Positions 9,224 to 17,755 of a stretch of DNA of 34,595 nucleotides are shown here, in pieces. A model generated the notes under the pieces. The model was not told the origin of the DNA. It saw only the letters and a list, made by a program, of their open reading frames with translations, and did not search any database. The stretch lies in contig JAZKIX010000159.1 in NCBI GenBank assembly GCA_040384645.1, positions 1 to 34,595 on the forward strand, in the 5' to 3' direction. Source of the stretch: JAZKIX01 sp040384645. GTDB lineage: Bacteria; Pseudomonadota; Gammaproteobacteria; Burkholderiales; Burkholderiaceae_D. Made by a program: the position numbers and the translations under genes. How positions within the stretch are numbered: position 1 is the first letter of the stretch; every line of letters begins with the position of its first letter.

Positions 9224-10570
9224 ATGAAGATCGCTGTTATTGGTGCCGGTATCGCGGGTTTGTCCTGTGCCTACAAGCTGTCGCAGGATGGATGTCAAGT
9301 CACGCTATTCGAGGCGGGGCAATATTTTGGCGGGCATAGCCATACTGTGGATGTGTCACTGGATGGCATCACGGCGGGGGTCGATACCGGTTTTCTGGTG
9401 TTCAACCACCGCACCTATCCCAATCTAGTCAAGCTATTCGACGAGTTGCAGGTGGAAACCGCCGCCAGCGACATGACGTTTTCAGTAAAGCTGCCAATCC
9501 CCGGTTGGTTCGGCAATCGCATGTTGGAATGGGCCGGCGGCGATCTCGATGCGGTATTTACCCAACGCCGCAACGTGCTCGACCCAAGATTTTTGCGCAT
9601 GTTGCGCGATATCCTTAGGTTCAACCGCCAGGCGACAGCGATTGCTACGGACGCAGAATCTGGCACCGCCGGGCAAATGCTGTCGCTGGGCGAATTTTTG
9701 CAAATGCACTCGTATAGCGAACAATTCAAAAACTGGTATTTGCTGCCGATGGCAGGCTGCATCTGGTCTTGCCCGACGGCACAAATGCTGGCATTCCCAC
9801 TGACCACCTTTGCCCGTTTTTGTCATAACCACGGTTTGCTACAAGTCAATGACAGGCCGCAATGGCGCACTGTCAAAGGCGGCTCCCGTACCTATGTGCA
9901 AAAGTTGTTGGCGGCGATTGACGACAAGCGTCTCGCTACCCCAGTCACGGCAGTAAGCCGAGGCATGCATCGTGGCGCGGCGGTGGTCAATGTGACGACC
10001 CAGTATGGTACTAGCCAATTCGACCATGTCGTAATGGCCAGCCATAGCGATCAAAATCTGGCCATGCTGAACGATGCCACCGCCGAAGAACGCAATTGCC
10101 TTTCTGCAATTCGCTATCAAGGCAACCGGGCGGTACTGCACACCGATTCACGTTGCCTGCCCAGCAATAAAAAAGCTTGGTCGGCGTGGAATTATCAAAG
10201 TAGCCTGAGTCACCATCCAAGCGAAAAGATAGGCGATCGGCAGCAAGCCCAAGTCTGCGTGCATTACCTAATCAATCAGTTACAGCCGCTGCCGTTCCAG
10301 AGTCCGGTCATCGTCAGCCTCAATCCCATCGAAGAACCCAATTTCGCTTGCGTGATTGATGAATTCGATTACGCCCATCCGGTATTCGATGGCGCAGCGA
10401 TTGCGGCGCAACAGCGCTTGCCATCCATCCAAGGTGTGCAAAATACTTGGTTTGCCGGCGCCTGGACCGGTTACGGTTTTCATGAAGATGGCTTGAAATC
10501 GGGCTTGGCCGTTGCCCAGGCAATTTCACAAATCGTCGGTCAAAAACAGGAGTCGCGCTTTGCTGCCTGA
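9224..10570 (+). CDS. FAD/NAD(P)-binding flavin amine oxidase-like oxidoreductase
   Basis: A 448-residue flavoprotein. The N-terminus has the Rossmann motif GAGIAGLSCA followed by an acidic strand end (LFEAG) and GGHSHTV, typical of the amine oxidase/desaturase-like flavin family found beside cyclopropane-fatty-acid synthases. The C-terminus has the FAD-contact segment FAGAWTGYGFHEDGLKSG. The start at MKIAVIG is chosen because the Rossmann strand begins there and AGGA lies 9 bases upstream; a longer in-frame start adds only eight unrelated residues. It is the first gene of the operon under the putative light-controlled promoter. From memory, homologues in Rhodobacter (RSP1091 type) act in modification of unsaturated membrane fatty acids; the exact reaction here is not shown. 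Confidence 0.88.
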   Translation: MKIAVIGAGIAGLSCAYKLSQDGCQVTLFEAGQYFGGHSHTVDVSLDGITAGVDTGFLVFNHRTYPNLVKLFDELQVETAASDMTFSVKLPIPGWFGNRMLEWAGGDLDAVFTQRRNVLDPRFLRMLRDILRFNRQATAIATDAESGTAGQMLSLGEFLQMHSYSEQFKNWYLLPMAGCIWSCPTAQMLAFPLTTFARFCHNHGLLQVNDRPQWRTVKGGSRTYVQKLLAAIDDKRLATPVTAVSRGMHRGAAVVNVTTQYGTSQFDHVVMASHSDQNLAMLNDATAEERNCLSAIRYQGNRAVLHTDSRCLPSNKKAWSAWNYQSSLSHHPSEKIGDRQQAQVCVHYLINQLQPLPFQSPVIVSLNPIEEPNFACVIDEFDYAHPVFDGAAIAAQQRLPSIQGVQNTWFAGAWTGYGFHEDGLKSGLAVAQAISQIVGQKQESRFAA

Positions 10571-11387
10571 ATCGCACATCGGCGCGGCCACAGCACAGCC
10601 TGGCATGCAACTGTGCTTCGGACGAGTACGGCACAAGCGCTTGCGACCTGTGCTCAATGCGTTTGAATATGGCGTGTATTTTCTACGCCTGCCCTTGCGT
10701 GCCATGGCAAATGAACGTACAGCCACCAAGAGCTCGCATTGGTTCTCGCGAAATAGGTTCAATCTGCTCGCTTTTTACGATAGTGACCACGGTGATGGCG
10801 AACAAAATTTGCTGGCCTGGATCGACGGTTTGCTGAAGCAAGAAGGCATCGCCGATGCCGATGGCGAAATCTGGTTGCAAGCTTTTCCACGGGTGCTAGG
10901 TTATGTGTTCAATCCAGTCTCGTTCTGGTTTTGCCATCGCGCCGACGGCGCTTTGCGCGCCGTCGTATGCGATGTGCGCAATACCTTCGGCGAGCGCCAT
11001 TGCTATCTGCTCGATACCGGCGGCGCCATTGCCGCGGGGACAGAATTAAGCGCCGCCAAAGTATTTCACGTCTCGCCGTTTTGCCCCTTGACGGGCAGTT
11101 ATCGTTTTCGCTTTCTGGACGCTAACCGGCAATGCGGCGAGCGTTTGGCTGAGTCGCATCTGGCACGCATCGACTACGACGACGGCGATGGCCCCTTGCT
11201 ATTGACCAGCGTATCGGGCCAGGCGCAGCCAATCTCAAATCGCAGCGTCTTGATGGCATTTTTCACCTACCCGCTGATGACCTTTGGCGTGATCGCCAAA
11301 ATTCACTGGCAAGCGCTCAAGCTATGGCTGCGGCGCGTCACGTTTTTTACCAAACCCACCCCTCCGCAAGAAAAGGTAAGCCGATGA
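10560..11387 (+). CDS. DUF1365 family protein
   Basis: A ~275-residue DUF1365 protein: FGRVRHKRLRPVLNAFEY.VY, YVFNPVSFWFCH, VVCDVRNTFGERHCY, FHVSPFCPL.G.YRF and a C-terminal FFTYPLMTFGVIAKIHWQALKLWL are family hallmarks. The preferred start is TTG at 10560, seven bases after AGGAG and overlapping the end of the preceding gene. Later ATGs would cut into the conserved N-terminus, and an earlier ATG at 10512 overlaps the upstream gene by 59 bases. DUF1365 proteins almost always travel with a flavin oxidoreductase and a CFA-synthase-like methyltransferase, as here; their biochemical role is not established to my knowledge. The stop overlaps the next start (ATGA), indicating translational coupling. 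Confidence 0.87.
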   Translation: MLPESHIGAATAQPGMQLCFGRVRHKRLRPVLNAFEYGVYFLRLPLRAMANERTATKSSHWFSRNRFNLLAFYDSDHGDGEQNLLAWIDGLLKQEGIADADGEIWLQAFPRVLGYVFNPVSFWFCHRADGALRAVVCDVRNTFGERHCYLLDTGGAIAAGTELSAAKVFHVSPFCPLTGSYRFRFLDANRQCGERLAESHLARIDYDDGDGPLLLTSVSGQAQPISNRSVLMAFFTYPLMTFGVIAKIHWQALKLWLRRVTFFTKPTPPQEKVSR

Positions 11388-12637
11388 GCGCCGACTCGAT
11401 GACTCCAGAATCGCTGAATTTCCAAAGCACGCCGGAACATGCGGCACCAAACCACGCAATGCCGCCGCAAGCTAAATTGGCGCTGAAAGCGTTAGCCAAA
11501 TTGCAATACGGTGCGCTGGCATTAAAGCTGCCCTCCGGCGGCAGCTTGCACTTTGGCGACAGCTCGCCACCGATCACGCTGACCCTGAAAAACTGGCAGT
11601 TATTTCACGCCGTATTAAAGTCGGGCGATATCGGCCTGGCTGAAACGTATATCGACGGCCACTGGCATACCGATAATTTGCAAGGCTTGATTGCGCTCTT
11701 CATCCGCAACCGGACAGCAGTCGAATCGTTGATTTACGGCACTTGGTGGGGCAGCTTGTGGTACCGGGTCAAACACCTGTTCAACCGCAATAGCCGTAGC
11801 GGCAGCCGTAAGAATATCCATGCTCATTACGATATCGGCAATGATTTTTACCGGCTTTGGCTCGACCCTTCCATGACCTATTCTGCCGCGTTGTATTGCG
11901 ATGGCCATGTCGATAACTTGCACGAAGCGCAGGTTGCAAAATACCGGCGCATTCTCGATCAATTGCAGTTGCAACCGCATCAGCGCGTGCTGGAAATCGG
12001 TTGCGGCTGGGGCGGCTTTGCCGAGCTGGCAGCAGCCGAACAAGCCAGCCAAGTCACCAGCCTGACGCTCTCGACCGAACAACTGGCGTATGCAAAAAAT
12101 CGCTTGCCCATTGAAGTGGCGAGCGGCCAAGTCGAATTTCGCCTATGCGACTACCGTGACATCCATCACACTGAGCCTGCCTTCGATGCCATCGCTTCGA
12201 TAGAAATGTTTGAAGCTGTCGGCGAAGCATATTGGCCCAGTTATTTCGCTTGCCTGGCACGCAATCTCAAGGCCCATGGCCGCGCCTGCATCCAGACCAT
12301 TACTATCGACGACGCCTTGTTTGAGCGGTATCGCAAGGGTACTGATTTTATCCAGCAATTTATTTTCCCGGGCGGCATGTTGCCCTCGCCGCGCGTGTTC
12401 CGGCAACTCGCGGCGCAGCATGGCTTGCGCGTGGTCGATGAATTCGCTTTCGGCCTGGACTATGCACGGACGTTGGCAGAATGGCGGCTGGCTTTTAATG
12501 CGCAATTGCCGCAAGTCAAGGCACAAGGCTTCGATGACACATTCTTGCGTACTTGGGAATTTTATCTGTCCTATAGTGAAGGCGGCTTCCGCGCCGAGAG
12601 TATCGACGTCATGCAATTTACCTTGGAAAAAATATGA
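11384..12637 (+). CDS. cfa: Cyclopropane-fatty-acyl-phospholipid synthase-like methyltransferase
   Basis: A SAM-dependent enzyme of the CFA-synthase family, 417 residues, acting on unsaturated acyl chains of membrane phospholipids. Visible motifs: HAHYDIGNDFYRLWLDPSMTY (approx. residues 146-166), SAM-binding LEIGCGWGG (203-211), SIEMFEAVGE, the QFIFPGGMLPS segment and a C-terminal SEGGFRAESIDV. The start at MSADSM forms an ATGA overlap with the DUF1365 stop and has AAGG upstream. Operon paralogues of this type may methylate or cyclopropanate acyl chains in a stress-inducible manner, distinct from a housekeeping Cfa. Methyl-branched or furan fatty-acid synthesis is an alternative, since related clusters have been linked to it. 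Confidence 0.92.
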   Translation: MSADSMTPESLNFQSTPEHAAPNHAMPPQAKLALKALAKLQYGALALKLPSGGSLHFGDSSPPITLTLKNWQLFHAVLKSGDIGLAETYIDGHWHTDNLQGLIALFIRNRTAVESLIYGTWWGSLWYRVKHLFNRNSRSGSRKNIHAHYDIGNDFYRLWLDPSMTYSAALYCDGHVDNLHEAQVAKYRRILDQLQLQPHQRVLEIGCGWGGFAELAAAEQASQVTSLTLSTEQLAYAKNRLPIEVASGQVEFRLCDYRDIHHTEPAFDAIASIEMFEAVGEAYWPSYFACLARNLKAHGRACIQTITIDDALFERYRKGTDFIQQFIFPGGMLPSPRVFRQLAAQHGLRVVDEFAFGLDYARTLAEWRLAFNAQLPQVKAQGFDDTFLRTWEFYLSYSEGGFRAESIDVMQFTLEKI

Positions 12638-13215
12638 GTCCGGCGCGGCCAAACCTGCTTTTATCGGCTTGCTTGATCGGCATTAGCGCTGTGCTTTGCC
12701 TCAGCGTTTTGCCATCCAACGCAGCTGAACCGGTAGCAGCAGCGCATATCGAAGCGCACCTCCCCAATGCGCGCCTGTCCGGCCAAGGTAGTTATCGCTG
12801 GTTCGGTTTGAAAATCTACGATGCCCAGTTGTGGATCGGCGATAAAGCTTATTCGCCCAGTGCGCCTTCTGCTGTCCCGTTTGCACTCGACCTGCGCTAT
12901 GCGCGCAATCTGGTCGGCGCCAAAATCGCGCAAGCGAGCGTCGATGAAATGGCCCATAACGGCAGCGGCACGGCTGAACAACGTCAGGCTTGGTTGCTAA
13001 AAATGCGCGAGTTGTTTCCCGATGTACATGACAACACCCATATCACCGGCGTCTTGCTGCCAGGCCAAGGGGCACGTTTTTACCTTGATGGAAAACTATT
13101 GGGCGAGGTCGCCGATCCGGCCTTTGCCGACGCTTTTTTTGGCATCTGGCTTAATCCCAAAACCAGTGCACCGGCGTTGCGCAGCGCCTTGCTGACCGGT
13201 ACAAGCGCACGCTGA
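12634..13215 (+). CDS. Chalcone-isomerase-like exported protein
   Basis: A 193-residue protein with an N-terminal signal or anchor (about residues 7-31, ending SNAAEP). A chalcone isomerase-like fold follows: GQGSYRWFGLKIYDAQLWIG near residues 50-70, LDLRYARNLVGAKIAQASVDEM, LPGQGARFYLDGKLLGEV and FADAFFGIWLNPKTSAPALR. The last is typical of the bacterial 'Chalcone_3' family. In bacteria this fold usually binds fatty acids or lipids rather than flavonoids, which fits the lipid operon. The start codon overlaps the preceding stop (ATGA). The catalytic role is unknown. Confidence 0.85.
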   Translation: MSPARPNLLLSACLIGISAVLCLSVLPSNAAEPVAAAHIEAHLPNARLSGQGSYRWFGLKIYDAQLWIGDKAYSPSAPSAVPFALDLRYARNLVGAKIAQASVDEMAHNGSGTAEQRQAWLLKMRELFPDVHDNTHITGVLLPGQGARFYLDGKLLGEVADPAFADAFFGIWLNPKTSAPALRSALLTGTSAR

Positions 13216-13231
13216 ATCCAGACACAACGCC

Positions 13232-14473
13232 ATGCCGCGACATTCCCTCACAACCCTGCTGTATTACGGCCTGTTCGGATTGCCGCTGGCGCTGGTGGCG
13301 CTGCCGATTTATGTCTATGTGCCACAATTTTATGCCGAGCGGTTTGGCCTTTCCTTGAGCTTGATTGGTGCCACGCTATTGGCGGCACGCGTGTTGGATG
13401 CCTTCATCGATCCAGCACTGGGCTGGTGGATCGACCAGCGCAAAACCGGCACTGGTTATGCGCGATTCATCGTGCTGGCACTACCGCCGCTATTGCTGGG
13501 GTTTATCGCGTTATTTCATCCTCTGCCGATCGCCCAGGCTTATCCGCTGCACTGGTTTTTAAGCACGTTATTGCTGGTGTATTTCGGCTTTAGCCTGGCG
13601 ACTATTGCTTATCAGAGCTGGGGCGCGGCCTTGACGCACGAACCGCTGCAACGCGCCAGGGTCACCGCCACGCGGGAAGCGTGCGGCTTGATCGGCGTGA
13701 TCGTGGCGGCGGGCGTTTCGGCTGGTTTCGGCATGACATGGCTGTCCGCGATATTCGGCGTGACGCTGATCGCTGGCGCTGCCTTGCTACTGCATAAGGC
13801 GCCGCCTGCTTCCATCTCATTTAGTCCTAGCTCGGAGGCAAAGACAGGGTGGTTGTTACCCTTTCGCCATGGCCGTTTCCGCTGGCTGTTTGCGGTATTT
13901 ATCGTCAATGGAATTGCGGCGGCGATTCCCGCCACGCTATTTCTTTTTTTTGTCAAAGACCAATTGCGGCTGGCGCAATATGCCGGCTTGTTCCTGATGC
14001 TGTATTTCGCTGCGGCGGCAGCCTCGATGCCGCTGTGGGTGCGGCTGGCGCAGGGCATGGGCGAAGCGCGCGCGTGGTTGTTAGCGATGCTGCTGGCAGC
14101 GGCGGTGTTTATCTGGACTTGGTGTTTGCCGGCCGGCGCGGCTGCCAGTTTTGGTTTGATTTGCCTGTTGTCGGGCGCGACCCTCGGTGCCGATCTGGCG
14201 TTGCCCAGCGCCTTGCTGGCGGCGGTGATTGCCCGCGCCGGACATAGCGGCCAACACGAAGGCGCCTATTTTGGCGCCTGGAACTGGGCTACAAAAATGA
14301 ATCTGGCACTGGCGGCCGGCATTTCTTTGCCCTTGCTGGAACGGCTGGGGTACGTGCCTGGCGTGCCGGCTAACGACACCCACGCCCTGATCTGGGCTTA
14401 TGCCGTAGTGCCTTGCCTCTTGAAACTGGTCGCCGCGGCCATTCTATGGCGCGCCCCTTTGCGGTCGATTTAA
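13232..14473 (+). CDS. MFS transporter, GPH/melibiose-carrier-like
   Basis: A 413-residue protein with about 12 hydrophobic segments. The motif LDAFIDPALGWWIDQRK near residue 50-66 corresponds to the GPH (MelB-like) signature 'D..DP..G..SDR'. Homologues in DUF1365/CFA clusters are annotated as sugar:cation symporters, but the context suggests transport or flipping of a lipid or other lipophilic compound. The substrate cannot be assigned. The spacing from the preceding gene is 16 bases. No clear Shine-Dalgarno sequence is visible, so translation may depend on coupling. Confidence 0.85.
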   Translation: MPRHSLTTLLYYGLFGLPLALVALPIYVYVPQFYAERFGLSLSLIGATLLAARVLDAFIDPALGWWIDQRKTGTGYARFIVLALPPLLLGFIALFHPLPIAQAYPLHWFLSTLLLVYFGFSLATIAYQSWGAALTHEPLQRARVTATREACGLIGVIVAAGVSAGFGMTWLSAIFGVTLIAGAALLLHKAPPASISFSPSSEAKTGWLLPFRHGRFRWLFAVFIVNGIAAAIPATLFLFFVKDQLRLAQYAGLFLMLYFAAAAASMPLWVRLAQGMGEARAWLLAMLLAAAVFIWTWCLPAGAAASFGLICLLSGATLGADLALPSALLAAVIARAGHSGQHEGAYFGAWNWATKMNLALAAGISLPLLERLGYVPGVPANDTHALIWAYAVVPCLLKLVAAAILWRAPLRSI

Positions 14474-14495
14474 CTGAAATTGAACTGGAGTTTTT

Positions 14496-15047
14496 ATGAA
14501 ATTATTCAACGCCCTCCGCTATTCAACCCTCTTGGCAACCGCGCTACTGACCTTCATCGCCGGCTGTGCTACGCCGGTCGACACCGCGCATTACGCCGAC
14601 CAAAAACCGCTACTCAATTTGCAGCAATACTTTAATGGCACCTTGGACGCCAGCGGCATGTTTCAAGACCGTGCCGGCACCGTCATCAAACGTTTTACGG
14701 TAGTCATGAAATGCCATTGGGAGGGCGACATCGGCACCCTCGATGAAGATTTTAGTTACTCCGATGGCACTAAGCAAAAACGCGTCTGGACCTTGCGCAA
14801 GACTGCGCCAGACCGCTTCATCGGCACCGCGCCCGATGTGATCGGCGAGGCGATCGGCACCACCGCCGGCAATGCGCTGCACTGGAAATATGTGCTGGCG
14901 CTGCCGGTCGATGGCAACGTCTATCACGTCAATTTCGATGACTGGATGTTCTTGATGGAAGATGGCGTGATGCTCAACCGCGCCGCCATGAGCAAGTTCG
15001 GCTTTAGCCTGGGCGAGGTCACCCTGTCCTTCAGCAAACGGAAATAG
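14496..15047 (+). CDS. DUF3833 lipoprotein
   Basis: A 183-residue protein with a lipoprotein signal: hydrophobic stretch ending in the lipobox-like TFIAGC, lipidated cysteine at residue 24. The mature part matches DUF3833: LQQYFNGTLDASGMFQDRAG, FTVVMKCHWEGD, LDEDFSYSDGTKQKRVWT, GEAIGTTAGNALHWKYVLALPV, WMFLMEDGVMLNRAAMSKFG. The ATG follows CTGGAG. It is probably anchored in the inner or outer membrane facing the periplasm; function unknown, but consistently part of this flavoprotein/DUF1365/CFA cluster. Confidence 0.88.
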   Translation: MKLFNALRYSTLLATALLTFIAGCATPVDTAHYADQKPLLNLQQYFNGTLDASGMFQDRAGTVIKRFTVVMKCHWEGDIGTLDEDFSYSDGTKQKRVWTLRKTAPDRFIGTAPDVIGEAIGTTAGNALHWKYVLALPVDGNVYHVNFDDWMFLMEDGVMLNRAAMSKFGFSLGEVTLSFSKRK

Positions 15048-15050
15048 ACC

Positions 15051-15818
15051 ATGAATATTCCGATGCGCGATTGGCAAGGCCGGCGGGTCTGGATCATCGG
15101 CGCTTCGACCGGGATCGGTGCCGAATGCGCCCGCAAGCTGTTGGCGCTGGGTGCGCAAGTCGCACTGTCGGCACGCCAGCATGACACGCTGCTGACGGTG
15201 GCAAATGGACATTCCAACGCGCTGGTGCAGACACTCGACATCACCGATCATGCGAGCGTGCTGACAGCGCGCGATGCCATCGTGGCACGCTGGCACACCA
15301 TTGACTTAATCCTGGTGGTAGCAGGCGGTTATAACGAGATGCGCGCCGACAGTTTTGACTTGGCAGCGGCCAACCGGCTGGTCGACCTGAATCTGCGCGG
15401 CGTACTGAACTGCCTCGACGCGGCATTGCCGCTGCTGCTCACACAAGGCGCCGGCGGCATTGGCATCGTCTCGTCGGTGGCCGGTTACAGCGGCTTGCCC
15501 AAGGCCTTGATTTACGGCGCGACCAAGGCGGCACTGATCAATCTAAGCGAATCGCTGTATCTCGACTTGCGTCCACGCGGTATCAATGTCTACCTGATTA
15601 ATCCCGGCTTTGTTGACACCCCGCTCACCGCCGGCAACGACTTCCCGATGCCGGCGCTGGTCTCAGCCACGCTAGCCGCCGGTTATATCTTGCGCGGCAT
15701 CGAGGCTGGCCAGTTCCATATCCACTTCCCCAAACGATTTACCAATTGGCTGCGACTGGCGCGTTTGCTGCCGTATAGGCTGTATTTTTGGCTGATCCAT
15801 AAGGTCACAGGTTTATGA
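15051..15818 (+). CDS. Short-chain dehydrogenase/reductase
   Basis: A classical SDR of 255 residues. The cofactor motif GASTGIG is at 17-23, a divergent AGG replaces the NNAG motif (91-93), catalytic Ser142 lies in SSVAG, and Tyr155-x3-Lys159 in YGATK. PGFVDTPLT follows the active site. The C-terminus has a basic, hydrophobic tail (FPKRFTNWLRLARLLPYRLYF) that may associate with membrane. It starts 3 bases after the DUF3833 stop, and its own stop overlaps the next start. It probably reduces or oxidises a lipid-derived carbonyl in the pathway; the substrate is not defined. Confidence 0.93.
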   Translation: MNIPMRDWQGRRVWIIGASTGIGAECARKLLALGAQVALSARQHDTLLTVANGHSNALVQTLDITDHASVLTARDAIVARWHTIDLILVVAGGYNEMRADSFDLAAANRLVDLNLRGVLNCLDAALPLLLTQGAGGIGIVSSVAGYSGLPKALIYGATKAALINLSESLYLDLRPRGINVYLINPGFVDTPLTAGNDFPMPALVSATLAAGYILRGIEAGQFHIHFPKRFTNWLRLARLLPYRLYFWLIHKVTGL

Positions 15819-16258
15819 ACACCGATCAATCAAGCCCGGCATTGGCGCGGGTAGTGCATTTTTTTGAAACGCTGAGCCTGGAATCGACCGCGCAGCTGGG
15901 GACGATTTATGCCGCCGACGCCTTCTTCAAAGACCCGTTCAATGAAGTGCATGGCTTGGCGGCGATTCGCCCGATTTTTGAACATATGTTCCAGCAGGTC
16001 GAGGCGCCGCGTTTTATTGTGACGTTGCAGATGCAACAGGGCGACGATGCTTTCATGACCTGGGATTTTCGCTTTAAGATGAGGCGTTTTTCCGCTGCCG
16101 AACAATGCATACGCGGCGCGACCCAACTCAAGTTTGATGCCAACGGCCTGGTCAGTTACCATCGTGATTATTGGGACGCCGCCGAGGAATTGTATGAAAA
16201 GCTGCCGTTGCTGGGCAGCCTGATGCGCTGGCTGAAACGGCGCGCCAATCAAGCTTGA
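15815..16258 (+). CDS. NTF2/SnoaL-like protein
   Basis: A 147-residue protein of the nuclear transport factor 2 / SnoaL-like fold. Visible features: ARVVHFFETLSLES, IYAADAFFKDPFNEVHGLAAIRPIFEHMF, FMTWDFRFKM and a final LVSYHRDYWDAAEELYEKLPLLGSLMRWLKRR. Members are small ligand-binding cones, sometimes isomerases or cyclases. It is the last gene of the operon, overlapping the SDR by ATGA. Its pairing with SDR and DUF3833 genes is a recurring arrangement. Role in the pathway unknown. Confidence 0.85.
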   Translation: MNTDQSSPALARVVHFFETLSLESTAQLGTIYAADAFFKDPFNEVHGLAAIRPIFEHMFQQVEAPRFIVTLQMQQGDDAFMTWDFRFKMRRFSAAEQCIRGATQLKFDANGLVSYHRDYWDAAEELYEKLPLLGSLMRWLKRRANQA

Positions 16259-16303
16259 GCATGGCTTAAATTGCTTCTGGCATCCTTCGGTTGTTAATAT
16301 TAT

Positions 16304-16380
16304 GGGGAGTATCAGCCAATATCATGCCTATCCCGCACGTATAATAAGCGTCAATAAAAATACACCCAGCAGTATATTTT
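16304..16380 (-). repeat. Intergenic element, copy A (minus orientation)
   Basis: On the minus strand: AAAATATACT-GCTGGG-TGTATTTT (16357-16380), a 20-base spacer, GCGGGATAGG, and GCTGATACTCCCC ending at 16304. It lies between the lipid operon and queC, and the dyad abuts the queC ribosome-binding site AAGG (16381-16384). On the plus strand the dyad reads ATAC-ACCCAGCA-GTAT. It is an almost exact inverted copy of the dyad of copy B (one mismatch in 24), so the two copies flank queC-lysE in opposite orientation. Confidence 0.65.
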
Positions 16381-16390
16381 AAGGTTTTTG

Positions 16391-17101
16391 ATGACAGAAA
16401 TGCCCTCTTCCGACACCGCGCTGGTCTTGTTCAGCGGCGGACAAGATTCCACCACGTGCCTGGCATGGGCGCTAGCGCGTTATGCCAAGGTCGAAACCAT
16501 TGGCTTCGATTACGGCCAGCGCCATGCGATTGAGCTATCGGTGCGGCCCGGCTTGCTGCAAAAATTGCGCGCCCAGTCGCCCGAATGGGATCGTAAATTG
16601 GGCGACGACCACATGATCGACCTGTCGCTCATCGCGCAGATTTCCGATACCGCGCTGACCCAAAACGTCGAAATCGCGATGCTGGAAAATGGCTTGCCCA
16701 ATACCTTCGTACCCGGCCGCAATATCCTGTTCATGACGGTGGCGGCGACGCTGGCTTACCGGCGCGGTTTGAACGTGCTGGTCGGCGGTATGTGCGAAAC
16801 CGATTTTTCCGGTTACCCCGATTGCCGCGACGATACGATGAAGGCGCTGCAAGTGGCGCTTAATCTGGGCATGGCGACCCGGCTCAAGCTGGAAACGCCG
16901 CTCATGTGGCTCGATAAACGTCAAACCTGGCAGTTGGCCGAACAATTGGGCGGCGCCGCGCTGATCGACTTGATCCGCACCGATACCCACACCTGTTACC
17001 TGGGAGAGCGCGGCGCGCTGCATGATTGGGGCTACGGCTGCGGCACGTGCCCCGCCTGCGCCCTGCGCGCGCGCGGCTATCAACAATTCGCGAAGTCTTG
17101 A
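16391..17101 (+). CDS. queC: 7-cyano-7-deazaguanine synthase QueC
   Basis: QueC converts 7-carboxy-7-deazaguanine to preQ0 with ATP and ammonia in queuosine biosynthesis. The 236-residue protein has the N-type PP-loop LVLFSGGQDSTTCL near residues 11-24, and FDYGQRH, NTFVPGRNILF and GMCETDFSGYPDCRDD in the middle. A C-terminal zinc cluster has four cysteines (CYLGE then CGTCPAC). The ATG is six bases after AAGG, and an in-frame TTG immediately before is less likely. No other que gene is visible. The dyad of element copy A lies directly upstream and could affect expression. Confidence 0.96.
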   Translation: MTEMPSSDTALVLFSGGQDSTTCLAWALARYAKVETIGFDYGQRHAIELSVRPGLLQKLRAQSPEWDRKLGDDHMIDLSLIAQISDTALTQNVEIAMLENGLPNTFVPGRNILFMTVAATLAYRRGLNVLVGGMCETDFSGYPDCRDDTMKALQVALNLGMATRLKLETPLMWLDKRQTWQLAEQLGGAALIDLIRTDTHTCYLGERGALHDWGYGCGTCPACALRARGYQQFAKS

Positions 17102-17105
17102 ATTG

Positions 17106-17741
17106 ATGGCCTTGACCACCTGGCTGGCGTTCTTGCTGGCAGCGAGTGTAATTGCGATTTCGCCCGGCTCCGGCGCGGTGCTGGCGATGTCGCACGGACT
17201 TGCCTACGGCGTGCGACGCGCCAGCAGCACTATTCTTGGCTTGCAAGCGGGACTGCTGTTGATCCTGTTTATTGCTGGCGCCGGTATCGGCTCGATCTTG
17301 CTGGCGTCGGAGCTGGCGTTTAATGTCATCAAAATTTGCGGCGCGCTGTACCTGATTTATCTCGGCCTGAGTCAATGGCGCAGCAGGACCGATGCGCCTG
17401 CCGGCCCAACCGACTCGACCCAGCCCAACTTGCCTAGCGCCGGCAAACGCTTCCTGACCGGGTTTTTTACCAATGCCAGCAATCCCAAAGGCATCATTTT
17501 CATGGTGGCGATCTTGCCGCAATTCATCAGCCAGCACGCGCCACTGTGGCCGCAGTTATTGATCCTGGCGGCTAGCATGTGTTCCATCGACTTGGTTGTC
17601 ATGCATAGCTACGCCTTTGCCGCCGCTGCGATGCAAAGTTATTTCAAGGATGCGCGCGCCATGAAACGGCAAAACCGCTTCTTTGGTGGAATCTTGATGG
17701 CAGTCGGGATGGCGCTGTTTTTTGTCAAGCGCAATGCTTGA
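17106..17741 (+). CDS. LysE/RhtB-family exporter
   Basis: A 211-residue integral membrane protein with about six hydrophobic helices. It carries the family signature PGSGAVLAMSHGLAYGVRRASSTILGLQAG after helix 1, and TGFFTNASNPKGIIFMVAILPQF in the middle, matching the 'NPK' motif of RhtB/LysE amino-acid exporters. The start is placed at MALTTW, four bases after the queC stop; a longer in-frame start overlaps queC and adds non-homologous residues. It is probably cotranscribed with queC. The exported amino acid is unknown. Confidence 0.88.
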   Translation: MALTTWLAFLLAASVIAISPGSGAVLAMSHGLAYGVRRASSTILGLQAGLLLILFIAGAGIGSILLASELAFNVIKICGALYLIYLGLSQWRSRTDAPAGPTDSTQPNLPSAGKRFLTGFFTNASNPKGIIFMVAILPQFISQHAPLWPQLLILAASMCSIDLVVMHSYAFAAAAMQSYFKDARAMKRQNRFFGGILMAVGMALFFVKRNA

Positions 17742-17755
17742 AGCGATTTTTTCAA

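Noticed and set aside
16259..16390. Possible preQ1 riboswitch upstream of queC
   Set aside because: The spacer is explained by element copy A; no preQ1-type hairpin with an A-rich tail pairing was found.
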